Shown here piece after piece: positions 1 to 7,149 of a stretch of DNA of 64,000 nt (positions are counted from its first letter, which is position 1; each line of letters opens with the position of its first letter). A program made the translations under genes and the position numbers. The notes under the pieces are model-generated. The model was not told the DNA's origin, did no database searches, and saw only the letters and a list, made by a program, of their open reading frames with translations. Source of the stretch: an uncultured Clostridia bacterium (GTDB lineage Bacteria; Bacillota; Clostridia; Christensenellales; CAG-138); the NCBI GenBank assembly GCA_944366945.1, contig CALVWJ010000012.1, positions 1-64,000 of the forward strand, in the 5' to 3' direction.

Positions 1-73
1 GCGGCTCTTTTGTGCGGAATAGCAGGTGGTTGTCTATCAAATTTTTGTGTGTTACTTTATGGCACATGAGCAT

Positions 74-338
74 TTACTCATGGGAATACACCTGCATTTC
101 CTCATGGGACTGCCGCAAGGCACGATGCAGATGCCGCCCAATGTCGCTATTGGGCACACCGTACTGCTGACCAATCTGTGTTTGGGTCTAATTCAAAATA
201 GTATAGAAAGATTTTCTTGCGATCCTCTTGTGACAAATGAGAAAGAGCAGTGGCCAGTTTTTCATTGTTCATCATGACCGAAAGGCCAGAGGTAGACTAG
301 AGCCGTTCCTTATCCGGCTCCACAGTCACAAAATCCTT
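74..338 (-). pseudogene. Decayed sigma-70 region 4-like gene of a mobile element
   Basis: Read on the minus strand, this stretch gives a helical segment (LSQEDRKKIFLYYFEL) and, in a second frame, a helix-turn-helix segment (QIGQQYGVPN then IGRHLHRALRQ). Together these resemble the sigma-70 region 4 / HTH proteins carried by Firmicutes conjugative elements. An in-frame stop just upstream of the first segment and a frameshift between the two show that it is not functional. No plus-strand reading frame here looks like a protein. Family assignment is by eye. Confidence 0.45.
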
Positions 339-510
339 GGCGGTCAGTTATGGAAAAGTGTTTTTCGTACATTAGGTATTTTCCTATCCCCATTTTTTTG
401 CAACTGTCGGACGGAGGTAATAGCAGCATGGTGAATGACTATTTTGCAATAGACATCACGGGTTTTGTCATGGAAAATCACCCTTTCTGTGATGATAAAG
501 AAGGGCGGCA

Positions 511-625
511 GCACTCCTTGCTGTCGCCCCTTGTCTGCTCACCAGCAAAGACAGACGGGGCTGTCAACGGCGGGCGCAGCCCGTTTATCTCGACCGTTGA
601 CTGGCTTGGCTGGATTTGCTATTTC
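511..625. repeat. Mobile-element tail segment, copy 1, with nested hairpin
   Basis: Non-coding segment shared in diverged form with 35227-35340. Both copies contain GCACTCCTTGCT and a nested hairpin. Here the outer stem is GTCAACGG (563-570) with CCGTTGAC (594-601), and the inner stem is CGGGC (571-575) with GCCCG (579-583) around a GCA loop. It lies directly beyond the 3' end of the lipoprotein gene of the adjoining accessory operon. Confidence 0.6.
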
Positions 626-636
626 GTTATGTTCAT

Positions 637-1080
637 TCAGTTGTTTTCAAAAGAAATGTAGATAATGAAACTGTCTGGAATATAGCTGATACTTAACCAT
701 TTTTCTTCGCTTGACATAAGTGTACCAATAGAAACATAATCCTCTCCTTTGATTTCTTCTGCTACATTTTCAACGACAGAGAAACCGGCTTGTTTTAGGA
801 CTTCGATGTATTCGTTATAATCAGTTTCACTAATATCGGTAAGGTTGACACTACAATTCTCCTGTTCTGCATCAAGTGTTGCCCATGCAACTGTGCCGGG
901 CGGAACGGGAAGCCCCTCTGTATATTCATTATTAGGCCAAACGCCTTCTTCAAGTGTGGTAACACTATTAGACGGAGCATTGCTCCTATTATCTGCGGGC
1001 GCAGACGAAATGTTTTGTTTAGAACACGCAGCTAAAGAGATCGTGAGCATTATTGCCAGTACATAAATATACTTTTTCAT
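637..1080 (-). CDS. Small secreted lipoprotein of unknown function
   Basis: A 147-residue protein with a typical lipoprotein signal: Lys-Lys at the N terminus, a hydrophobic core, and lipobox LAAC with the lipidated cysteine at residue 19. A Ser/Asn/Pro-rich linker follows, then a compact domain of about 95 residues that I do not recognise. It is the last gene of an operon behind a HAAS-domain protein and a PadR regulator (3 bp gap). By position it is probably a cell-surface effector or sensor controlled by that pair. AT-rich composition unlike the neighbouring cob genes suggests acquisition. Confidence 0.75.
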   Translation of the reverse strand: MKKYIYVLAIMLTISLAACSKQNISSAPADNRSNAPSNSVTTLEEGVWPNNEYTEGLPVPPGTVAWATLDAEQENCSVNLTDISETDYNEYIEVLKQAGFSVVENVAEEIKGEDYVSIGTLMSSEEKWLSISYIPDSFIIYISFENN

Positions 1081-1083
1081 AAA

Positions 1084-1542
1084 TTACCTCCTGTTTTTGC
1101 CTATAGTTCGGATAATCAACAAAATAGCAATCATTGCCCCAGAAAATCCTACTGCCAAAGTGATTTGTGAAACATCTATCCCCAATGCACCTTGAATCTG
1201 AATATTTGTCGTTGCATCTGCTTGTCCGATTGTTCTCTCTAGCGCTTTTCCTAATCGTGTAACAGCATATATAGAAAAAGCAACAGCAGCCATAAGAAAC
1301 GCAACAAGAGCGGAAATGATACCTTTCTGTCTTTTTGAATTGTTGTTATCAATACCAAACTGCTCGGCGATACTGTCCGCAAACTCTTTAGGTGTCCCTA
1401 AACGCTGGATAACCTGCTGCTCCGTTTCTCCGTGCTCCAAAGCAGAAGCAAAAACTTCGTTCAAATCACGCATAACATCTTTTTTTTCCTTGCGTGATAA
1501 AAAAAGTTCCTTTTCAACCTGTTTGATATATTCTTCGTTCAT
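1084..1542 (-). CDS. HAAS/DUF1700-type membrane protein
   Basis: A 152-residue protein. The N-terminal ~80 residues are helical and charged (YIKQVEKELFLSRKEKKDVMRDLNEVF, read as two pieces, then a short loop and LGTPKEFADSIAEQF), which is the signature of the HAAS (DUF1700) domain. Two membrane segments follow at about residues 85-108 and 123-145. Such proteins usually sit directly downstream of a PadR regulator. Here the start codon overlaps the PadR stop by 4 bp (ATGA), indicating translational coupling. The role in the family is thought to be membrane-linked control with the PadR partner; no substrate can be inferred. Confidence 0.8.
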   Translation of the reverse strand: MNEEYIKQVEKELFLSRKEKKDVMRDLNEVFASALEHGETEQQVIQRLGTPKEFADSIAEQFGIDNNNSKRQKGIISALVAFLMAAVAFSIYAVTRLGKALERTIGQADATTNIQIQGALGIDVSQITLAVGFSGAMIAILLIIRTIGKNRR

Positions 1543-1898
1543 TTCGGTGCCTCCGCTTGTTGATAGCTTTCTATGAAGCCATTTACGCAGCTCTCATAGC
1601 TTGACCAAAATAAGATTAGTTCGTTTAGTACATCTCCACCTTTTTCAGTTAGAGAATAATATTTTTTAGAACCGCCATTTGCTGCAGCCGGAGCTAACCG
1701 GCATTTAATTAGTCCTGCTTCCTGCAAACGATACAGAATAGGGTAAATGGTGCCCTCTTTTGCATATCCTAAAACAGACGCACTATTGTTTAATTCGGTC
1801 ATAATTTCATATCCATAAGTTTCTTTTCGTCCGATTAGGCATAAGAGTATCATTTCAAGAGAGCCTTTTTTGAATTGCTGTACATATCCGTTATTCAT
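1539..1898 (-). CDS. PadR-family transcriptional regulator
   Basis: 119 residues with the PadR winged-helix pattern: a start near FKKGSLEMILLCLI, the YGYEI helix, and the wing around GTIYPILYRLQEAGLI followed by KKYYSLTEKG. It is the first gene of a three-gene operon with a HAAS protein and a lipoprotein. A promoter and a tandem 13-bp repeat lie just upstream (1912-1979), consistent with autoregulation. The ligand is unknown. PadR-HAAS pairs are often linked to envelope stress or antimicrobial response, but nothing here fixes that. Confidence 0.88.
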   Translation of the reverse strand: MNNGYVQQFKKGSLEMILLCLIGRKETYGYEIMTELNNSASVLGYAKEGTIYPILYRLQEAGLIKCRLAPAAANGGSKKYYSLTEKGGDVLNELILFWSSYESCVNGFIESYQQAEAPK

Positions 1899-1911
1899 AC
1901 TATAGCCCTTA

Positions 1912-1937
1912 TTTAGTTTTACTATTTAGCTTTACTA
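1912..1937 (-). promoter_or_regulatory. Tandem 13-bp repeat, probable PadR operator
   Basis: On the minus strand TAGTAAAGCTAAA is followed immediately by TAGTAAAACTAAA (12 of 13 identical). The pair lies between the -10 element and the PadR start codon, a position where a bound regulator would block transcription. Confidence 0.5.
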
Positions 1938-1949
1938 AACTATAACTAT

Positions 1950-1979
1950 AGTATAGCTCTCTTAAGTACCAGAAGTCAA
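1950..1979 (-). promoter_or_regulatory. Sigma-A-type promoter of the PadR operon
   Basis: TTGACT (1974-1979) and TATACT (1950-1955) are spaced 18 bp apart on the minus strand, upstream of the PadR gene. Confidence 0.6.
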
Positions 1980-2151
1980 TAGACTCTATTAGGAAAGTCA
2001 TGGAATGTTTCGGTTTATAAGATAAGGGAATAGTGTAGTGCTGGCGATCTAGGCCTTATTTTCGCTTTCATGCTTCTTTATCATAGATGAGCATTGACTG
2101 TGGACTTCAATTTATATTTTATAGGACTCTTATAAGGCGAGCTAACGCAAG

Positions 2152-3129
2152 TCACCGCATTCTGGGAGGATGCTGCTGGAGCGCGGAAAGCTGTGCGCGA
2201 AGTTTGGGGGCGCGCTCCGATAGATCCGCTTCTGCAAACTCCAGCACCAGATAGTCCGGCGCAACGCGTTCAACAAGCGCTTCCACGCCAGGGCAGAGGA
2301 GTGGACAGTGTGGGTCAATGCGTGTGACCCAATCATAAGCTTGTGCAAAACGGCTTGGAAAGTCCGGGGCAAGCTCGAGCTGCGCCGCGAGCATCTCCTG
2401 CACAATGCGCCCTGTAGCTGCGCCATGCAGGTGCATCCCACGGATATACGAAGCGAGCGATCCATGCGCATTAAGCATGGCATGTGCAAAAGCCAGGCAG
2501 CTGGAGATATCGGTAAGGGATGGGTTTGCATTGAAAAGGTGCCCTGTATCGAAAAGAAGCCCCGTATTGGGATAGCTTACCGCGGAAAGCAGGCGCTCTG
2601 TCATAGCGGGGCGGGTCAACGTGAGGCCGGGCCACCAGAGGTTTTCCAGTAAAAGCGCAAACGGGTAAGATTTCCCTTTGAAAAGAAAGTTCAGAAGCTC
2701 TGCGGAAGCATCAATTACCGCTTCATCCATATGGAACCGCCGGTAGGTCAGGGTTTCTTCGGGTGAAACATCCGAAACGTGAAACACCACATATTCTGCA
2801 CCCATCGCCTCTGCATAGGCAAGCTCTGCTTCATATTGCGGAATTAAGCCTGCGGGATCAGAACAACCATAATAGGCTTCCCAAGCGGAACGCGACCCGA
2901 ACTTCTGCAAGAGCGCCTTTGTGTCGCCGCGCCAGAAATCGAGCCAATCCGCCCAGAATACAAGGTGCACGCCGCGCACGAGCGATGGTGTTAAACAGGG
3001 CGCATGTGCGCCGCAGCGGATCGCCTCAAAGCCGTCAAGCCCAAGGCTGGAAAGCGTGCGTTTCAAGCTTTCTTCCGTGTAGCCTAAGAGCATTTCTGGA
3101 TGGTCTACAATATTTGTAAGCGTAAGCAT
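2152..3129 (-). CDS. Sugar-phosphate isomerase-like TIM-barrel protein
   Basis: 325 residues of the AP-endonuclease-2 / xylose-isomerase-like TIM-barrel family. Typical strand-end motifs are visible in order: EAIRCG, EYVVFHVSD, ALLLENLWWPG, GLLFDTGHLF and GMHLHG, which would supply divalent-metal ligands. The frame stays open far upstream, antisense to cobT. I chose the ATG at 3129 because it lies in the divergent intergenic region and gives a family-sized protein, though the ribosome-binding site is weak. It is divergent from the cobalamin operon. Substrate unknown; a role linked to cobamide or to a separate sugar pathway cannot be decided. Confidence 0.7.
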   Translation of the reverse strand: MLTLTNIVDHPEMLLGYTEESLKRTLSSLGLDGFEAIRCGAHAPCLTPSLVRGVHLVFWADWLDFWRGDTKALLQKFGSRSAWEAYYGCSDPAGLIPQYEAELAYAEAMGAEYVVFHVSDVSPEETLTYRRFHMDEAVIDASAELLNFLFKGKSYPFALLLENLWWPGLTLTRPAMTERLLSAVSYPNTGLLFDTGHLFNANPSLTDISSCLAFAHAMLNAHGSLASYIRGMHLHGAATGRIVQEMLAAQLELAPDFPSRFAQAYDWVTRIDPHCPLLCPGVEALVERVAPDYLVLEFAEADLSERAPKLRAQLSALQQHPPRMR

Positions 3130-3244
3130 AAGGATATTATTGCATTCCTGCTTGGATTTTTCAACAAAAAAGGGTACTATTATTAAGATGTATTTTTGAC
3201 ATGTATCGGGCACAACGTGCGCCGGAAGAGGAGGCAAATAGAAA

Positions 3245-4300
3245 ATGACGCTTTTTGAAATACGGCAGGCGATCCAACCGCTGGATGCTGCAGCAATGGA
3301 GGCCTCGCGCAAGCGGTGGGATGCGATTGCAAAACCGCTGCACAGCCTGGGCCTTTTGGAGGACGCCGTGGTGAAGATCGCGGGCATTACAGGAAATGTG
3401 GATGTTTCGTTGGGGCGGAGCGCAGTGCTGATGATGTGCGCAGATAACGGTGTAGTGGCCGAAGGTGTAACGCAGACTGGGCAGGACGTAACTGCTATCG
3501 TGGCGGAAAACGCCGCAAAGGGCGATTCGAGCGTATGCCGGATGGCGCGCGTTGCCGGGGCGGATGTATTCCCCGTGGATGTTGGCGTTGCGCGGCCGGT
3601 CAATCCGGCAGTGCGCCAGTGCAATATCCGCCGCGGAACGCGCAACATCGCGGTGGAGCCCGCCATGACGGAAGCCGAAGCCATGGCCGCAATCGAAACG
3701 GGCATCGAGCTTGTGCGCGAAAAGAAGGCGGAAGGATACGGCCTGTTTGCGCTGGGTGAGATGGGGATCGGCAACACGACCACGGCAAGCGCGATTACAG
3801 CGGTTTTAACCGGTGCACCGATTGAGACCGTGACTGGCCGCGGCGCGGGGCTTTCGGATGCGGGCCTGCGCAGAAAAAAAGATGCGATTGCGCGCGCAAT
3901 CGCTGTAAACCATCCCGATTCGAACGATGCGTTTTCCGTGCTCCGCTGCCTTGGTGGGCTCGACATCGCAGCCCTTGCAGGCGTTTGCCTGGGAGGCGCG
4001 CTCAATCGGGTGCCGGTGCTGTTGGATGGCTTTATTTCTGCAGCTGCGGCGCTTGCTGCAGTGCGCATGTGCCCAGCGTGCGGAGCGTATTTGCTTGCAA
4101 GCCATGTCTCCAAAGAACCGGCGGGCATGCTGGTTCTGAATGCGCTTGGCTTAAAGCCGCTCATCTGCGCAGAAATGTGCCTGGGCGAAGGTACAGGCGC
4201 AGTTGCCGCCATGCCGCTTCTTGCCATGGCGCTTGCGGTTTATGATGAAATGCGCACGTTTGAGGAGATCGATGTTGCGGCCTATACGCCGCAGTCCTAA
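3245..4300 (+). CDS. cobT: Nicotinate-nucleotide--dimethylbenzimidazole phosphoribosyltransferase
   Basis: 351 residues, the normal CobT length. The enzyme moves phosphoribose from nicotinate mononucleotide to the lower-ligand base, giving alpha-ribazole phosphate for the nucleotide loop of cobalamin. Conserved blocks are present: GEMGIGNTTTASA, GRGAGL, LGGLDIAALAG and the C-terminal LGEGTGA, which holds the catalytic glutamate. The start follows GAGGAGG at good spacing. It is the first gene of a five-gene operon for late cobalamin assembly. No cobalamin riboswitch fits in the 115-bp upstream gap, so regulation is not evident. Confidence 0.97.
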   Translation: MTLFEIRQAIQPLDAAAMEASRKRWDAIAKPLHSLGLLEDAVVKIAGITGNVDVSLGRSAVLMMCADNGVVAEGVTQTGQDVTAIVAENAAKGDSSVCRMARVAGADVFPVDVGVARPVNPAVRQCNIRRGTRNIAVEPAMTEAEAMAAIETGIELVREKKAEGYGLFALGEMGIGNTTTASAITAVLTGAPIETVTGRGAGLSDAGLRRKKDAIARAIAVNHPDSNDAFSVLRCLGGLDIAALAGVCLGGALNRVPVLLDGFISAAAALAAVRMCPACGAYLLASHVSKEPAGMLVLNALGLKPLICAEMCLGEGTGAVAAMPLLAMALAVYDEMRTFEEIDVAAYTPQS

Positions 4301-4312
4301 GGAGGAAGCAGG

Positions 4313-4840
4313 ATGCTGGTCCTTGTTTCGGGCGGCGCGGCAAGCGGCAAATCGGAGTTCGCTGAATCGTTGATCGTGCGCGCCGGGCTTGCGAAGCGCA
4401 CTTATATTGCAACGATGGAATTGCGGGATGCGGAAGACATGCGCCGCGCCGCACGCCACCGCGCCATGCGCGCAGGAAAAGGGTTTATAACGCTGGAATG
4501 CCCGCACGGCCTGTTGGAAGCGCCGCTTCCGCAAAAAGGAGGAAGCGCGCTGCTGGAATGCATGTCCAACCTCGTTGCAAATGAAATGTTTGGCGGCTTA
4601 GGCGCAGATGGGCTCGTGGAACGCGTTTGCGCGGGCGTATTGCGCCTAACGGAGCAGTATGAATGCGTTGTTGTTGTTACAAACGAGCTGTTTTCGGATG
4701 GCTTGCAGTATGCGCTCGAGGTTCAAGGGTATCTCTCTGCGCTTGGCGCGGTAAACCAGGCGCTTGCAGCGCAAGCAGATGCGGTTGTGGAAGTCGTTTC
4801 CGGCATCCCGCTATATTGGAAGGGGAAAGGGTTGTTATGA
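4313..4840 (+). CDS. cobU: Adenosylcobinamide kinase / guanylyltransferase
   Basis: 175 residues. CobU phosphorylates adenosylcobinamide and then attaches GMP to give adenosylcobinamide-GDP. The P-loop GGAASGKS (residues 7-14) and the ARHRA segment with the likely GMP-accepting His49 are present, as is the family ending VVEVVSGIPLYWKG. The usual NEVGxGIVP block is replaced by TNELFSDG, whereas the short paralogue two genes downstream keeps that block. Its stop codon overlaps the cobS start (ATGA). Confidence 0.93.
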   Translation: MLVLVSGGAASGKSEFAESLIVRAGLAKRTYIATMELRDAEDMRRAARHRAMRAGKGFITLECPHGLLEAPLPQKGGSALLECMSNLVANEMFGGLGADGLVERVCAGVLRLTEQYECVVVVTNELFSDGLQYALEVQGYLSALGAVNQALAAQADAVVEVVSGIPLYWKGKGLL

Positions 4841-5613
4841 AGCTGTTGCGTTCGTTTTGCATGGCGCTTACCATGTATTCGCGGCTTCCAGCGCCGCGCG
4901 TTGCGTGGCGGGAAGAGAATATGGCGTATGCCATGTGCTTTTTCCCGGTAATCGGCGGGGTGATCGGGCTTTTGATGTTCCTGCTGCTGGCGCTTGGGGA
5001 GCTGCTTTCCTTGGGACGTACGCTTATGGCGGCGTTTTTAACGGTACTGCCGCTTGCTGTCACAGGCGGCATCCACATGGACGGCTTCTGCGATGTGGCG
5101 GATGCACGGGCATCCCATGCTCCGCGGGAGAAAAAACTCGAGATCATGAAGGATCCGCATGCCGGGGCATTTGCAGTGATCGCCTGCGGCGCATATCTTC
5201 TTGTTAACTTTGGCCTTTGGCATGAAGTGCCTCTTAGCGGTTCGAGTATGCGCGTGCTTGCGCTTTCCCCGGTGCTTTCGCGCGGGCTGAGCGCGCTTGC
5301 AGTCGTCAGCTTCCGGGGCGCACGCCGGGATGGGCTGCTTGCAACGTTTCGCAGCGCTTCGGATGTGCGCGTGGTGCGCATCGTTTCGGGCCTTTGGATC
5401 ACGGCGGCAGCCTGCGTAATGCTTTGGAGGGCGCCGCTTGCAGGCGGCGCGGCGGTTGTTGCTGCAGGCGCATCCTTTTTGCATTACAGGATTATGGCAT
5501 ACCGCGAGTTCGGAGGGGCAACGGGGGATCTTGCCGGCTACTTTGTGCAGGTATGCGAGCTTGCGGTTTTGGGCGCAGTGATGCTGGCAGAGCGGATCGG
5601 AGGTTTACTATGA
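4837..5613 (+). CDS. cobS: Adenosylcobinamide-GDP ribazoletransferase (cobalamin synthase)
   Basis: 258 residues, a polytopic inner-membrane protein. It joins adenosylcobinamide-GDP to alpha-ribazole (phosphate) in the final step of cobalamin assembly. The acidic Mg-binding motif GGIHMDGFCDVADA is present, and at least five hydrophobic segments can be seen. The start is the ATG overlapping the cobU stop; the frame is open farther upstream inside cobU, but that extension is not family-like. It ends with a second ATGA overlap into the small CobU-like gene, so all these genes are translationally coupled. Confidence 0.95.
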   Translation: MKLLRSFCMALTMYSRLPAPRVAWREENMAYAMCFFPVIGGVIGLLMFLLLALGELLSLGRTLMAAFLTVLPLAVTGGIHMDGFCDVADARASHAPREKKLEIMKDPHAGAFAVIACGAYLLVNFGLWHEVPLSGSSMRVLALSPVLSRGLSALAVVSFRGARRDGLLATFRSASDVRVVRIVSGLWITAAACVMLWRAPLAGGAAVVAAGASFLHYRIMAYREFGGATGDLAGYFVQVCELAVLGAVMLAERIGGLL

Positions 5614-5981
5614 TTCTTGTGATCGGCGGCGCAGGGCAGGGAAAGCTGGCTGCCGCGCTTCGGAATACTGGCTATACAGAGGCGGATGTAACCACTACGC
5701 CCGGTGCGGATCGCCCTGTGTTAAACGGCATGGCCGACGCCGTGCGTGCAGCGCTTGCTGCGGGGGAGGCGCAGGAGCAGACAGTTGCAAAGCTGCTGCG
5801 GCATGCGGTGGTGATCTGCGATGAAGTTGGGTGCGGCGTGGTGCCAATGGAACAATTTGAACGGGAATGGCGCGAGAACGTGGGGAGGATCTGCTGCGTT
5901 ATTGCGGAAAAATCAGATGTAGTGGTGCGCATTTTCTGCGGGATCCCGATGGTGCTAAAAGGGGAGGCGCAATGGAAATAA
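5610..5981 (+). CDS. Short CobU-like protein with degenerate P-loop
   Basis: 123 residues. It resembles the two ends of CobU: an N-terminal GGAGQGKL loop, in which the Ser/Thr of the Walker A motif is Leu, and a C-terminal half with CDEVGCGVVP, a GRICCVIAEKSD segment and VVRIFCGIPMVLKG. The central part with the GMP-accepting histidine is missing. It overlaps cobS by 4 bp and cobC by 10 bp, so it is a coupled member of the operon. It may be a CobU subunit or a regulator, or a decaying duplicate; its tidy overlaps argue against decay. Confidence 0.75.
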   Translation: MILVIGGAGQGKLAAALRNTGYTEADVTTTPGADRPVLNGMADAVRAALAAGEAQEQTVAKLLRHAVVICDEVGCGVVPMEQFEREWRENVGRICCVIAEKSDVVVRIFCGIPMVLKGEAQWK

Positions 5982-6562
5982 TCCTTGTGCGCCATTCCAT
6001 TGCAGCGGGCAATCCAGAACGCCGCTTTTTAGGCGTTACGGATATGCCCCTTCTGCCGGAAGGGATTGCGCTTGCCAAACAGCGCGCGGCGGAATTGCCG
6101 GATGTAGAGCGTGTGTATGTAAGCCCGTTGCTCCGCGCGCGGCAAACTGCTGCGCTGCTTTGGCCCAAAGTGCCGGAAACGATTCTCCAGGGGCTAAGGG
6201 AGATTGACTTTGGTGCGTTTGAAAATCGAACGCATGCAGAGATGGTTGCAGCGCAGGATCAGGTTTATCTTGATTGGCTTGCACAAACGCAATGGGAGGG
6301 TTATCCCGGAGGCGAGACGTTTGCAAACATGCGTGCGCGCGTGAAAGAGGCGTTTGAAACTGCCGTTTCGGACGCAGCTGACCGTGGCTGCCGGCGCATC
6401 GGCATGGTAGCCCATGGCGGGACGATCCTGTACCTGCTCGAATGCTACACGGATGTCCGCGCGGATTTCGGCGCGAACCGAACGGCAAACTGTGGGGGCT
6501 ATTGCCTCTCGGTGGAGCGGTGCGAAACAGGCGCTCGGTGCACGGCGTACACAGCGCTGTAG
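5972..6562 (+). CDS. cobC: Alpha-ribazole phosphatase-type histidine phosphatase
   Basis: 196 residues of the histidine phosphatase superfamily. Motifs are LVRHS (RHS in place of the usual RHG), VSPLLRARQTA, LREIDFGAFE and VAHGGT. In this operon it most likely removes phosphate from alpha-ribazole phosphate or cobalamin 5'-phosphate. The start at 5972 follows AGGGGAGG inside the end of the preceding gene; the frame is open farther upstream but without a good start. It is the last gene of the cob operon. Confidence 0.88.
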   Translation: MEIILVRHSIAAGNPERRFLGVTDMPLLPEGIALAKQRAAELPDVERVYVSPLLRARQTAALLWPKVPETILQGLREIDFGAFENRTHAEMVAAQDQVYLDWLAQTQWEGYPGGETFANMRARVKEAFETAVSDAADRGCRRIGMVAHGGTILYLLECYTDVRADFGANRTANCGGYCLSVERCETGARCTAYTAL

Positions 6563-6651
6563 GGGGAAAGGCCGTGTGTTTTCCGCCTTTGCAGGTTTTA
6601 AAATGGAAGCGCCTCGCGTGGTTTGCATGCAGGCAAAAAACGCAAAAGGGG

Positions 6652-7020
6652 CTATGGCTCTGCAATCAAGGGATGCGGACCGCTCAGCGGGGAGGCTTGA
6701 TGGAAACGCATTTTGAATGTGGGGCCTTCTTTTATCCAGATTGAAGTTCGGAAAAATGCTTTTTCGGGTTCCTCTTTTGTAACATAATGCACAAGCCAAA
6801 CGGATTCATGAATTTGCTCACATCTGAAATTATAAATGACTATGTTGCGCTTGGCGCTGTAACCGAGAAGCGCTTCTATGGTTGCTGCCTTATTCCAAAA
6901 CAAGTCGGATTTTCCGCACTCTAAAAAACCATCATGCAAATGCGCGTCGAGCCAAGCGCGATCTGAACAGCACCGGTGCTCAAAAAAGGAACGCTCAAGC
7001 AAAAGCAGGATGTTGCGCAA
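6652..7020 (-). CDS. DUF4440 / NTF2-like protein
   Basis: 122 residues with the DUF4440 pattern of the NTF2 fold: an opening helix ending ERSFFEHRCC, then AWLDAHLHDGFLECGKSG-like residues, and a strand pair ending VHYVT. This fold often binds small hydrophobic ligands, but no function is known for this protein. I favour the TTG at 7020, which is 7 bp from AGGAGG; the GTG two codons upstream is too close to it. It converges with cobC and diverges from the ADH-like gene. Confidence 0.75.
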   Translation of the reverse strand: MRNILLLLERSFFEHRCCSDRAWLDAHLHDGFLECGKSDLFWNKAATIEALLGYSAKRNIVIYNFRCEQIHESVWLVHYVTKEEPEKAFFRTSIWIKEGPTFKMRFHQASPLSGPHPLIAEP

Positions 7021-7149
7021 ATACACTCCTCCTTATTTCTTTTTGGCGTTTAGTATACCATGCGCAACCGTGCAGAACAACCGCTGATAAAAGCCTGCAG
7101 GAACGGGAAAGATAAGCGCATCAATGCGGAAAGATAGCGGGAGGATTAC

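Noticed and set aside
26..665. Plus-strand open frames at the left edge
   Set aside because: They lack ribosome-binding sites and family resemblance, and the minus strand holds a better explanation (decayed sigma-like gene and hairpin segment).
3130..3244. Cobalamin riboswitch ahead of cobT
   Set aside because: The gap is too short and shows no B12-box-like sequence.
3130..4227. Upstream extension of the TIM-barrel frame opposite cobT
   Set aside because: It is Arg/Ala/Ser/Pro-rich, lies antisense to conserved cobT codons, and has no homology; the family begins at 3129.
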